64,000 bases of DNA. It comes from Kondoa malvinella. Lineage: Eukaryota > Basidiomycota > Agaricostilbomycetes > Agaricostilbales > Kondoaceae. The DNA is taken from assembly GCA_039545315.1 (NCBI GenBank), contig BCIM01000007.1, forward strand, positions 460,745 to 524,744, read 5' to 3'. Of the stretch, positions 49,208 to 60,888 are shown piece after piece (position 1 is the stretch's first letter; each line of letters begins with the position of its first letter). Position numbers and translations under genes: made by a program. The notes under the pieces are model-generated. The model was not told where the DNA came from, ran no database searches, and saw only the letters and a list, made by a program, of their open reading frames with translations.

Positions 49208-51533
49208 ATGACGTCTTACTCGATGAAACCTGCGTCTGTCTCGCACGAGGGATATTTCTATTCGCCCAAGAAGCAAGCTTTCAAAACACCCTCTCCGCCT
49301 ATAGGCACCTGGTCCTCTCCGACCTCGCCTGCGTTGACCACAGCTACCTCATCACCTTCGTTATGCGGTAGTCCAGCAATGACGCGAAATGATTCTGTTC
49401 ATAGCATTCTGGTCATGTGGGATAATGGCCAAGCAAAAGATTGCGCGCAGGAGACGCTCGAGAATGCTTCAGAGGCTGTTGGCCTGGGCTTTGATGAGGA
49501 TGTCATTCATACGGAAATGCCTGACGATGTCAGTATATCAGGACTCAACTCAAACAAGGGTCAGTAAACTTTGTAATGCATACTTATCAAGCTGATCATT
49601 TCGAATTAGGATCACCTGAAGTGGAACGCGTAGATCGACTGACAAACCTACCAAATTACTCTCCTTTCATGCAGCAACATCGCTTCTCATCCTCAGCAGC
49701 ATCAGAGTTTACCGCTCGCTCACTCTCAGACAGCTCAAGTGCGACTCTAGTCAGTCCAACAGACAGTATAGAATGGCATACCGACCCAGTGAAGACCATC
49801 TTGCCGGCTCAAGATCCCTTTATCGTCAAATCAGAAAGGCTATCGCTGGACGATGGAGCTTCCATCTTTACTGTCTCGGCCTACTGCGACCCTGATGTGG
49901 CCTCTCCTGCTTCCACAGACTTTCCTACCAACCGAACCTCGAGTGCAAGCACCGATAGCACGAAACTGTTGCTCGGCTTGGAGAGAGCAAGACAGATGCA
50001 ACGCAGTCGAGCTTCCACTCTCGAAAGCGTCTATCGACCAAGATCACCTGCTGTGCATCCTGCGCCTGCACAACCTTTCTCTGACCGACAGAATCAACTC
50101 TTAGGCTCAGACTATACCCTCGGCCAACCAGCTACTATCGTCCCTCATGCCAAGATTGCTAGACCATGCAAGTCTTTCGAGGTGTCTACGAAAACAAGTC
50201 AGCGAGCTTGCAAAGGCACACCACCACCTCTTCCAACGAAAGAAGACGATCATTTCTCCATTTCACCAGCTCGACAAGCAGCCTACCAGCTAGCTCACGA
50301 CGGCTATGAATACGAAGACGCGTATAGCGAATCAGACGCACCACCAGCTATTTCGCTCGTAATTGATCAAGAAGGTTTCCGAGAAGTCGAAGCAAGTTTG
50401 GTTTTCGCTCGCTTCATTCCAGATACGCATTCCTTCGAATATCTCGTTGCGCATAAAGCACCTCTGCCTTACAACTGCTCAAAGATGCAAAATGATCCAG
50501 TCTTGCGCAAGTTGATGGTGCCTGTGTATGGGGAAAAGGATTTTCTGACTCGACAAGCGTGTCTGAGCATTACCAACAATGGGGTATGGGAGGTGTGTGG
50601 AAAGGAAGGCAGGAATGGGCTTTGGCGATTCACGTATGAGGTTGAGGATCGATTGAGTTTGACAGGCAAGGCCAAGCCGGGAGAGAAGAACATTGTTCCT
50701 TTGCGCTTCACCTGCTCGCCTGAGGTGCTGGATTCTAGTCGAAGAGTGAGTGTCCGATCAATGACTCAGGAAAAAGAGCTGATCATGTATGTTAGGTCAA
50801 TCTATTCAAAAAGTTAGGCAAGAGCCTTACCCCCAAACTCAGCGCTTCTCGCCTCGCGTCAAAGTATCGCGAAGCAGCCGAAATCCCTCCTCCGCTACCG
50901 ACTGGCTCGAACGCACAAACGTCACGAGGCTCTGGCAGTCTCCGATCTCGTCTATCAACTCCTGGCACACCAGCTACTACTTCATCAGACCACTCTGGCG
51001 AACTTTCTCGTCAGCAAAAGTACTTTTACAACCACATGCTTCAAGTTTCTCCAGACAATAGAAAGACAGGGTCTGCTCGACCTTCCACTGCTCGTCTAGC
51101 TACTTCATCCCGCCCGCAGCTATCAGCCAACTCATATCTGGCCAGACCATCTACGGCCATGCAAAATCTACCTAGCCCAAGATCGCCAGTCGGCAGACCC
51201 TCGACAGCCGATCCAATCTTGTATCTGCAGGCACCGCTCACCCCACTCACTCGACCACCTTCTCGTCGAAGAGCGCTCTCCCGACCTACCACGCCCGCTA
51301 CACCTCGAAGCGCTTCTACTTCCACTTCGACACCGGGGAAAGAGAGCAGCCAAATTTCGACACCGCCAAGAAAGTCTAGCTTGACAGGCTCGTCTCACGA
51401 CACGCCTAAAGCGCGCTCTTCCCGACCTAGTACATCAGACAGCACGAGGTCCAGAAGAGGTTCTGATGGGCGTTTGAGGCATCGAAGCATTTCGAGATTG
51501 TTGCCTTTTGATGCTATGGGATATTCTAAGTAG
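49208..51533 (+). CDS. Fungal-specific protein with conserved core, function unknown
   Basis: Three exons. Start MTSYSMKPASVSHEG. Long disordered Ser/Thr/Pro-rich stretches flank a structured core at about residues 350-520: EGFREVEASLVFARFIPD, EYLVAHKAPLPYNC, GVWEVCGKEGRNGLW and RFTYEVEDRLSL. That core may be a small beta domain, but I do not recognise it. The second exon joins the first through a GTCAGT donor near 49560. The third has the motif NLFKKLGKSLTPKLSAS, a basic amphipathic stretch, then Arg/Ser/Pro-rich repeats of the kind RPSTA (about four copies). Full length is about 730 residues. A cytoskeletal or regulatory role would fit; that is a guess. Confidence 0.75.
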
Positions 51534-51947
51534 CTTGGTTCGTAATTGTGCGAAGGATGTCGAGTATGTACAGAATTTCAAAATCAAGTCGACGCTTCTC
51601 ATAAACCGCCAGAGTGATACCTCGCTTTAGACGCCTGCTTGATACCATATAGCTTTCAAGAGCTCAGGATCTCCGCTGTATACCCCTAGGATCGCGGATT
51701 GCAAGAGGAACCAAGGTCGCTTCTCGGAATGTGAGTTTGCTGAAGGCGGCTCTTGTAGAATGCTCTAGACGAGCGGCCGCTTGGCACACATCCTGTTGGC
51801 ATCTATCGCTATTTGTCATACGCAAGTACCAGAGGCAGAAAGCGCCATGTTGCGATTCTACTCCGAAATCCCCTTTGAGCCAAATATCGCAGAAAAGGCC
51901 GGACAGCTGCTGATACACGTTTCGCTGTACAGTACTAGTAGTATACT
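51534..51947. other. Intergenic region, no gene supported
   Basis: About 410 bp between the fungal-specific protein and the BUGZ-like gene, both on the plus strand. Two small opposing ORFs overlap here and are not supported by motif or splice pattern. Confidence 0.4.
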
Positions 51948-53347
51948 ATGGCCGTCACCAAGCCAGTGGGCAAGAAGGACGCAACAACCAAACTCAAGGC
52001 GTTGCAAGCGTCGGGCAAATTGAGCAAGAATGCAAAGAAAAAGGCTTCAAAGCTGAGAAGGAAGGCTTTAACCGCTAGTTACTGCTGGTACTGTGCGTCT
52101 ACATGTGTCTCGCGCTGTTGGATCATGCTCAATTCCTGGTTAGGCGAGAGAGAATTTGAAGACGATAAAGGTGCGCACCCAGTTCGTATCACACGGAGAG
52201 TGTGTTTATAGATCTGGCTGTGTGTGCACAGTTCTACTTTCGCATCAGAAAGCTAAACACTTTAAATGCCCGCATTGCCCTAGAAGACTCAACACTGCCG
52301 GTGGACTAGCAGTCCACATTGATCAAGTGCACAAGCTAGGCACTGATCGCATCGAGAATGCTATCCCGGGCAGAGATACATTCGATGTCGAGATCTACGG
52401 AAGTCAGTCAGCGGATTTTGTTGTGTTGGCCGATGCTGATTTGTTTTGCAGTGGAGGGTATTCCACCTCAGGACCTCAAGGAATGGAAGAAGAGGAAAGC
52501 TATCGAAGCTGGTGTGTCAGAAGGAGCAGCAGAAGCCGCTGCGCAAATCAAGAAGGCCAGGGTGGACTTGGGTGTCATCCCGCAAGACGAGCTGAAGAAG
52601 AAGCTCGCTGCCCACAAGGATCTGATGGAAGGCAAGATCGCTCCTTCTGCTATCCTTAGCGGTGCACCTGCTGGTATGCCACCTGCACCTTTCTCCATGC
52701 CTCCACCTCCGATGATGTCTGGGTAAGTAATTCCTTGCTTATGAGGGCCAACCTCTGAGAGCAAGCAAATCTTTTACAGTGCGCCTGCGTTTGGTGGTCT
52801 ACCTGCATTACCTGGTATGGGTCCACCTCCAGCTGGCTTACCAATGCCGTACGCAGTATATCACGCTGAGAAGGAACTATACTGATGCTGCCTTCTCAGA
52901 CCACCTGGCTTCCCGATGTCCTTACCTCCTGGTATGCCTTTACCACCGCCGGGCATGTTGCCCAATATGCCTGGCATGCCACCTTTCAGCGGTCCGCCAT
53001 CAATTTCGATGGCTCCACCAGCACCAGGCGCTTTTCCTCCTCCTCCGCCACCAGGCGCGATCCCTGGTCTACCACCTGCCAACAATGGCGAAATGCCTGT
53101 GCCGGACTCGTCTGCTATGCTCAAGTCGGATCAGAAATTGCTTTATGCTGATAATGAAGTTTCACCGGTTCGTTAGATTGCTATTGCTATCAGTATGACG
53201 CTGATGTTTCATGCACAGGAGGAGAAACGCGCGAAACAACCACGTTATACAGTCAAGAGCGGTATGGCAGAACCAGTCATGTCAAAAGATGGTCCAGTAG
53301 GAGAAGCAAAAGCCGGAACTCGACCAACAGCAGCGGATCTCATCTAA
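51948..53347 (+). CDS. BUGZ/ZNF207-like two-zinc-finger protein
   Basis: Start MAVTKPVGKKDATTKLKALQ, an N-terminal basic extension not typical of animal ZNF207. The two C2H2-like fingers are split over introns: CWYC|EREFEDDK|VLLSHQKAKH and FKCPHCPRRLNTAGGL with AVHIDQVH. These match ZNF207/BUGZ, in which CWYC begins the first finger. IENAIPGRDTF and VEIYGMEGIPPQDL are the next family blocks. The C-terminal half is rich in Pro/Gly/Met (LPPGMPLPPPGMLPNMP), a low-complexity region that in animals phase-separates and binds tubulin. A Bub3-binding GLEBS was not recognised. About eight exons. It ends TAADLI, 29 bp from the MoaC stop on the other strand. Confidence 0.85.
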
Positions 53348-53376
53348 GTACCTTTGTTTGTACATGCAAATGCAAA

Positions 53377-55679
53377 TTATACATCTCTAGTCCAGTCACC
53401 AGATTTCCCACCCGATTTACTGACAACTTTTACATCCGTTATACACATGTCTTTCCCGCTTACAGCTTTCAGCATATCCCACACTGTCAGACAAGCGACT
53501 TGTACAGCCGTCAAAGCCTCCATTTCAACTCCGGTGTTGCCTTCTGTTTCCGTCGTAGCTTTCACATTCACGCAGCCATCACCGACGTCCAGCTCTACAT
53601 AGACGTGCGAGAGGTAGAGAGCATGACATAGAGGAATAAGGTTGGATGTCTGTTTCGCGCCCATGATGCCTGCTAGTTGTGCAACAGTCAAGACATCTCC
53701 CTTCTTATTCTGGCCGGATTGCAGTAGCTGTTGTGCTGTAGAGTTGATCTGGACTGTACCGACTGCTATAGCACTTCGATGTGTAGAAGCTTTATTAGTG
53801 ACGGAGACCATCTTTGGTCGACCGGTCTCGCTGTCAAAGTGGGTGAGCTTGGGCGCAGCTTTCGATGCAGTCGCGCTGGTCGAGAAGACTCTCTGTCTTG
53901 ATCTCATAGCGAGCTGAGGCAGGTGTAGGTGTTTTGATTTACGCGACCACTGCTGATAAGCATTTTCTTTAACGAGGCCGCAATAATCAGACTGAGTACT
54001 CACCTTGAGCTGGATCACCCACCAATATGTACCATAGGCGCATTCTTGGCAGCAGCGAGCATCTCCAGATCTGTCGAACTACATGAGTGTCGTTGGCGGG
54101 GCAAATAACTTCGAACGAACTGGATTTGCCATCATGCGCAAACTTCTTGCCCTTGATCGCGACCGAAATCTGATTGAGTATTTCTTCATCTGAAGCTCCA
54201 TCCCGCAACAAAGGTCGAAGAGAAAGTTTAGGCGGGCCAAACAAGCAGACCTGCATCAATCGCCTGAAGTTCAATACGAGAATTCGTATGAAAGCTAGCG
54301 GAACCTGCCTTGAAGCGGCCGTCAGCAGCCAAGCGCAGTCTCGAACATCCCGCACAAAAGTGTTCGGTCATGCTCGAGATGAATCTGTGAGAGCCCAACA
54401 TTGCATAAGCTATATAAGCGTCCGCGCGAAGGCCACTCACCCGACATTGCCTTGCCAATTTTGCCCTTGGTAGGCTTTAGCCGTATCAGAAATTTGATGA
54501 GGCAAAGGAGCTAGATCCGGTTGGATGGCTTGTACTCTCGCTAGTAGTTCCGAAGTCGGGACGAGCTTAGCGGTAGCCCATGAGTTGTCTGTCAACATTA
54601 ATCAGCGATGAGCTACTAAAAGTAGATCGGAAAAGGGCTTACCATCGAAAGGCATGTACTCGATGAACCTGATTCCGACACGTTCTCTTCTCGCTAGATC
54701 AATAAAAGCAGGCAGTTCTTCATCATTGACACCTTTGATCATGACCACGTTCAATTTGACGGATGAAAGATGTTTGCCCCTTTCCGCGACTTCACCGGCC
54801 GGTGGAAGAAGTGAGATAGCTTTGTGTAGCGAATTGAGCACTGCTGAATGACCTGTGCGAAGAACATGTAAACAGAATCAGACAAGTATGAAGGTGCACG
54901 CATCTCTCGCACCTCTTCGACGAGTCATCAGCTCGAATTTGAATTCGTCCATAGTATCTAGACTGAGATTGATATTGGTCAAACCGGCTTTGACCAGGCT
55001 TGGTAGCTTTCGATGTAGCGCTAGACCATTTGTCGTCATACCGAGAGAAGTAATGGATGGCATGGCTGTTAATTGAGCTGTTCTATCGCCGTTTCATAAA
55101 GCATTCAAGAATGCAATAGAACAGTCGACGAACCTATGATGGACTGCAGATCTGTTCTTATCGTTGGTTCTCCACCAGTGAGACGTATCTTGCTGATGCC
55201 ATTCAAGGAGAATAGCTTAGCGACTGTATACCTCGTCAGACGACTTTCCGACAGCTGAACCTCCGCTCACCTCTGATGATTTCCTCTGTCGACAACATAT
55301 TCTCCTTTGGGCTGAGAGGTACACCTTCAGCAGGCATACAGTATGTACCTGCCAACCAATCAGCGTCTACCCATTCGCTTATCGATAACCCTACACCGTA
55401 AGTTGCATTTCTCCGTCAGCGATATCCGCAGATAATCATGTCCTCGCCCAAACGAGTCCATCAGGAATGGAGACACCGAAGTACCATTGCGCGCGTCAAT
55501 CAGAGATATTTGCGACTGGGCATAAATGTAAACTGATAACACCTTTTACGCCGACAAAGACCTACTCTTGCGAATGTTTGCCTGTCTTCAGCTGCTATGG
55601 CTTGTTGCGCTGGTGTACATGTATGCAATGAACGAGATAAAGCAGGTCGGAAGCGCTGTAACACCGTGGCAAGGGCCAT
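53377..55679 (-). CDS. MOCS1: Molybdenum cofactor locus: MoaA-type and MoaC-type domains
   Basis: First step of molybdenum cofactor synthesis: GTP to cyclic pyranopterin monophosphate, MoaA being a radical SAM enzyme and MoaC a cyclase. The start [18 protein letters not shown] looks mitochondrial. The radical SAM motif CNLRCTYC is rebuilt over an intron. Later come [29 protein letters not shown] and the second cluster part [14 protein letters not shown]. The MoaA frame ends MVHIGG then TGA at 54015-54017, with the Gly-Gly end of free MoaA. The MoaC part follows at once: [39 protein letters not shown] and [17 protein letters not shown], ending WTRDV. Which isoforms exist is discussed under findings. 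About 12 exons. One donor is GTTCGT. Confidence 0.9.
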
Positions 55680-56067
55680 GCTGCCAATGAACACAAGGCA
55701 ATTTGGTATATTCCACAGTACTTCAACGCTTCATTGGTATCAAGGCAGCTGGCTTTTCTTTCTTGCTCGACGTCGCTGCCCAAGATAAGCAATTGAGAGA
55801 AAATATAGCCATGCTTGACATTTGTTGATCAACGCGTCAGGCAAGAGGTGTTCAGAGGGAGCAAGAAGGCAGAGAAAAGAGCCTCTGTGCAGAAGCTGGA
55901 AGGCCCATCGAGCGAATTGCCCTATCGCTGCGACAATCGTTCCTCCTTTGCCGTCTCGATACCCTTCAAGTGACGATGACACCTGGCGATGCACTCGTAT
56001 GGCCTTCTTATGCAGCACAGAATGCCTCTGATGGACTTTAGGAATCGATAGAGTTCGTATGGAAGAG

Positions 56068-57195
56068 GAGGTCACCTCACTCCAGAGCAGCAGAAGGCTC
56101 TAGACAGTTTGATGGAACAGCTCAAAGGCTTGCCGGAGTTCGATCCTATGCCTACCAATGTCGACACTAGCTTTGTCCTTCGTTACCTGCGAGCGAGAAA
56201 TTTTGATGTTGGTAAAGCGAGAAGCATGATGGTCAAAGCGCAGCAATGGAGGAAGGAGTTTGGTGCAGAAGACATCTATCGTGACTTCAAGCTTACTCCA
56301 GAGCAGGAGAGAATCAATACAGGCGAGTGCCATCTCTCGCTTGAAAGATTCGCGAGCTGATGATGCTGTAGAGATGTACCCTCAATTCTTCCACAAGACA
56401 GACAAGCTAGGCAGACCTCTATACATTATGCAACCAGGTGTCAAGGACGTACCTGTTTTACTAAATGTGGTCAATGAAGAGCTGCTCACCAAGAACTTTG
56501 TCGCTACTGTGGAACGAGTCATCAGGGTATGGCCGCCTTCCTCATATACTGAGGTATACCTCTAAGAGACAGCAGGACAAGTATCCAGCTTGCGCGAAAG
56601 CAAAAGGAGATCCGCTCGTCGACGCTACGTTCATCATTATGGACATGTCTGGCGCGGGCATGTCGCAATTTTGGTCGCTCAAAGGACCGCTGAAGAAGTG
56701 AGTAGCTCGCTCGCGCACCGAATTGGTCTGATTTTAGATGTAGTGTCGTCGACTTTTCGCAGAACTATTATCCTGAGACGACAGGTGCGGAGACTTTTTA
56801 CTTTCCAGTCACAGCAGTCGAGCTGATTTGATCTGACAGGGCGCATCATGTAAGGCTACTGTCCCATCTATCTTGATTGAAGTCAGATATCAACAGGATT
56901 ATCAACGTCCCCTACGTTTTCTCGACAATCTGGTCGATCGCTAAAGGTTGGCTAGCAGAAGTGAGCATTTTCCTTCTTGCTAGCTCCTTCGCAATGCTGA
57001 GTCACGGAGAAGGAAACGATCGCTAAAGTCTCCATACATGGAGCGGACTATATGCCTACTTTGTTGAGCTTGGTAGACAAGGAAAACATCCCAAGAGAAA
57101 TCGGCGGGAAATGCAAGGACTGCGAAGAATGTAAAAGAAGTGATATTGGGCCCTGGAAGGTAGAGGATAAGGAGGGAGCGGCAGCAACAGCATGA
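56068..57195 (+). CDS. Sec14-family (CRAL-TRIO) phospholipid transfer protein
   Basis: PI/PC transfer protein of the Golgi-lipid type. The first secure exon begins at 56068 and reads GHLTPEQQKALDSLMEQL, then TSFVLRYLRARNFDVGKAR (CRAL-TRIO N). Further blocks: YPQFFHKTDKLGRPLYIM, then DATFIIMDMSGAGMSQF, CVVDFSQNYYPETT, IINVPYVFSTIWSIAKGW, the Sec14 lipid pocket. It ends with a Cys-containing tail (GGKCKDCEECKRSDIGPW) as in Sec14. One intron (about 56322-56370) seems to start GCGAGT, a GC-AG intron. An upstream exon ends at 55996 (SSDDDTWRC) and fits the same phase, but no in-frame ATG was found, so the 5' end is unresolved. Confidence 0.85.
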
Positions 57196-58082
57196 AACAG
57201 AGAAGATGCGAAGCTGATACAGATACCTCCATGTAAGAAATCTGCAAGCATTGATATACTACTCGCGAGCTCATTGATACAGCCTCAACAATGCGAATGG
57301 CCGGCATGATAGTTTCCAAAACGATAGTGTTACAGTGAGAAATAGAATAGGAACAGCACTGAGACCAGCTCAATATGCCCTATAGCCAACAATCGAGCAC
57401 CTTTGATGGCGCGGTACATTCTTAAGAAAAGCTTCGGCTTCACCTTTGGTTCTTGCAGGTTGAAAGCCAAAAGGTGCTGGAGACGGATGGCCGGTCCCAC
57501 CGAATGGTTAACCCTGGTGTGTAGTGTAGAGGACGTTGAAAGCCTTGACCGGCTGACAGTCCGTCTCTGGCGCTCCGTTGTGCTGATGAGCCTGATCAGC
57601 CTTCTTGAGTTCGATCAGTGTTTCCGATGAAGACAATTTATGGTAAGGTAAGAACGTGGCCAAGTCTGCTTCGCAGACTGGGAACCATTGGAAGGACGCT
57701 TCTGAAAAGAGGAGCGAAAGCAGTTGGTCAAGGAAGTAAGCTTATCGAGCAGAGGATTAGACGACAAGTACAAGGATGCAAGAGAATGGAGAAGAGAAGG
57801 AGGGCAAGAGGCAATCGAGCCGCTTTTTGAGCTCAGGTCGGCTGTACAAGGTATCGCCTCGCGCATAGCCAGCACGAATCCGCCAATGGCTGAGCAGAAG
57901 AATTGAGAGATGACAAGCATACAGCGTGACAGGGACACAGCTTTAGACACAAATGGGAGTGCCTGTCGCATGCTCCCGGACTCGTCAGAAGTAGAAGTAA
58001 TAGTGGTAAATAGCATGGTATTATATCATATACTGGAGAAGACAGATAGTCTAAAGATCGCGCCGGAGGTGTGTAATTGGTT
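57196..58082. other. Unresolved stretch with coding-like frames on both strands
   Basis: On the minus strand 57706-about 57520 reads SFQWFPVCEADLATFL, then LSSSETLIELKKADQA and ends FNVLYTTHQG with TAA, following a good TTTTCAG acceptor. On the plus strand 57700-57906 reads KQLVKEVSLSSRGLDDK and KDAREWRREGGQEAIEP to NPPMAEQKN with a stop. They overlap only slightly, so both may be real terminal exons of different small genes. Neither has a start I can support. No domain is recognised in either. Confidence 0.35.
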
Positions 58083-59266
58083 CTAATACCGAGTGCTGGA
58101 CAGACCACTCATTTCATTGATTTGATTGTGGCTGTGGTAGGCTTGAGAATGAGTGGCATCAAGAGGTCTGCTCGGTAATAACCCGTTACCAGCTGGAGGA
58201 TGGTTAGGCGTGTAGGTGGACGGATTTGGAATTGAAACCTGAAGATAGGTCGGTTGAGCTTGCGTATTTAGGAAATTGGCTGCTCCGATCTGCTGCAATG
58301 GAGGTCGAGGTTGATGCTGATACCGGTCAACAGAATTCTAGACGGAAACAGCCAAAGTAACTCACCATTGGTAGGCTCTCGCGAACAAAGGATGTGAATT
58401 GAGGCAAGGGCAGTTGGCTTTGTTCAGACTGGTCATGCCTTGGAAGAAAACTGGTTGTGCCATTCTGCTGAAACTGGGGTCCAGGATGATGCTAGAGCAT
58501 ATTGGCGTATGTCCGGCCGATGAACAAATGAAGTGACTCACGCGGTTAGTATTGACCTGAGAGCTCATATGAGCAGTGCGTGGACCTTGTGGCAAAGGTT
58601 TGCGGTAATGTCCGTCAAGGGGAGGCTTAGAAGGTCCTTCTTGCACTGTTTATTACTCAGACAGCAGTCTGACAGTAGATGGATCGACGTACCATAGCCT
58701 GTTCTCCGCCCAGGTAGATTACCATTTGCCTGAGCTTCTTCGGACTTGTGAGCCGCGACGTTCGGCATTGGCCCAGAGACGTGCGAGCCTAAGTTTTACC
58801 AGTCAGCATCGTTCAATCGCAAGCAGATAAGCGTACCGTTTAATCTGACATTGGCATCAGCTAGCCTCTTCTGGGCTGCTATCTCCATGTAACGAGTTGG
58901 CAGAGGCTTCTCTTGCTCACGTTGCAAAGCTAGACGCTTTCGATTGCTGTCCTCCTCAATCTGCTCTTTCCTCTGATCGGTCATAGGCAAGCGCTTGGCC
59001 TCTCTGTTCCTTTGCTCGAAAGTTTGTCTGTTCTGCTCTACTTCGAGCTCAGACGGGAAATATCGCCAAGGATTAGGATCAACGTATTTCTTCTCCTTAG
59101 CAGGTGGCGGTCTAGCCGATATGCTGGGCGTCTGCCCATGACGGATAGCTCCTTGCAGTTGGTACATACCGATATGGGGCTGCGTAGTAAAAGTTCGGGC
59201 TGTTCGAGCAGCCTTTGGCTGAACAGCTTGCAAGGCTTTTGGCTTGAAGAAATCTTTCCAAGCCAT
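58083..59266 (-). CDS. Unknown proline/glutamine-rich protein
   Basis: Start MAWKDFFKPKALQAVQPKAA. Exon 1 also has NPWRYFPSELEVEQNRQ, a charged helix KRLPMTDQRKEQIEEDSN and MEIAAQKRLADANVRLNG. Later exons are Pro/Gln/Ser-rich (GPSKPPLDGHYRKPLPQ, SIPNPSTYTPNHPP) and end with HNQINEMSGLSSTRY. At least four exons. No family is recognised. The charged helical N-terminal part may be the conserved piece. It is divergent from the SDR gene, starts 267 bp apart. Confidence 0.65.
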
Positions 59267-59532
59267 AATGGATCAGCAGACGGATTGAGTCGGGATGATG
59301 GAAAAGAGAAGAGAAGGAAGAGAGCCGGCGCAAGAAGGCCGCTTCTCAGCTGACCGAACCCGGCAGGCGATACAACAGCGATGTTAAAAACGGCTGTGAG
59401 ATGGCTAGAGCGCTTGAAGACGGCCAGCTAGAGCTGTTGCGTGGTTGAAAGGCTTCATCGAACTTGTGAACTCGAGTAATTCGATGCCTACGAGTTGACT
59501 TGGAAAACGACGTGCCAACAGAAATCTAAACA

Positions 59533-60786
59533 ATGAGAACGATAGTAGCGACAGGTACAGCCTGCTTTTGTAACGCTACATGCTTGCTGAAGATCATTTC
59601 GCAGGCGCGCATTTCGGTCTCGTACTTTCTCGAATAGAATCTTGCTGTTCCGTCTTTGATGTCTGCCAATCCACTGCAGGGCTACGAAGCTCTCAAGCAT
59701 TTCTTCTCTCTTCAGAGCTCTTCAGCAACAAGACTGTACATCGGTTGCAGACAACCCGAAATCGCTTCAAAGCAAATCGAGTCGGAAGCTTCGTCACAGC
59801 ATCAATTTCAGACATTACCTCTTGATCTTCGCTCTCATGCTTCTGTCACACGCTTCGCCGATAGCGTATCGTCTTCGCTTAAGGCATCCAAAATCGATGT
59901 CTTGCTGCTCTGCGCAGGATCTTTGAAAGCGTCGCGCAATTTTTCTGCAAAGGGTCAATACGGCGAAGACTTTGTTGTGAATCATCTTTGCAAGTCTCCT
60001 GCCTCATGCGTGGGTGAAGCTCATCGCATCTCAGCCCAGTATTACCTCTATCAGCTCCTTCAGCCGTATCTTGCTCCTCAAGCTAGATTGGTCTTTGTTG
60101 CTTCGGGCTTACATGCGCGACTTAAGGGTAACAGTATGCTTATGCTTGTACCATCCATACCCGATATCTTGCTGATCTGGTAAAGGCAAACTCGATGCCA
60201 TTCTGAAAGGCGAAACTGAGCCCTACGATGGCATGCAGAGCTATAGCGCCAGTAAATTCGCCCAGATGCTAGCAGCGCAGAAACTACATCGGATATCGCA
60301 AGCAAGCGAGACGCAAGTAATAGCAGTATCCCCAGGTATGCTTGATATTCTTTTCGGAGACTTTTCTAATCTCTTTTCAGGATTCGTCCCTTCGACCGGT
60401 CTCAGCAGAGAGCTATCGGCGTTCAAGAGATTCGGTATGAGCTATGTTATGCCGTGGCTGCCTTTTGCTACTTCTCCAGTTGATGGTACGAGCCCTTCAA
60501 GCCCGTTTCCCTTGGCTGAAAAGTGTTGCAAGGCGGTAAAGCCATATATCGCGCTATGGTCGAAGAACTACCACAGCCAGCGGACGATGGCGATGTGCTT
60601 TACATGAACCCAAAAGGCAAAATCATAAAACCGCATCCCGAGACCCGAAGTGAGGAGCTACAAGATCGGTATTGTCCTGGTAAGCTACATAGATGTCTAC
60701 GGCCCACAGCCTCGATTAATTGCCTGGTCGTAGACGACAGAGCAGCAGTACTCAAGCTGTGGAAGGAATCAACATGTGCAGAGTAG
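59533..60786 (+). CDS. Short-chain dehydrogenase/reductase (retinol dehydrogenase-like)
   Basis: Classical-type SDR fold. The first exons join to MRTIVATGAHFGLGYEAL, the TGxxxGxG cofactor turn. Then come LYIGCRQPEIASKQIES, LPLDLRSHASV (the D of the PLDL loop suggests NAD(P)) and IDVLLLCAGSL. The active-site pair reads YSASKFAQMLAAQ, so Tyr and Lys are present. IAVSPG follows (PG motif). The C-terminal part has LYMNPKGKIIKPHPETR and ends KESTCAE. About eight exons; some boundaries after PG are uncertain. It is distinct from the SDR at 23.5 kb, which lacks the Tyr. The substrate is unknown. Confidence 0.82.
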
Positions 60787-60888
60787 TGATAGAGCAATAG
60801 CGAGTACATGTGCCAGGGTAGATGCATATACTACGACTCTGGGCTCTAGCGAATAAATGAGGCAACAGAGAGTACAATGTGTCAAGAC

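Noticed and set aside
57615..58016. 133-residue minus-strand ORF with ATG
   Set aside because: Its Ser/Leu-rich translation is the complement of a charged plus-strand frame, and a better minus-strand exon in another frame covers part of it.
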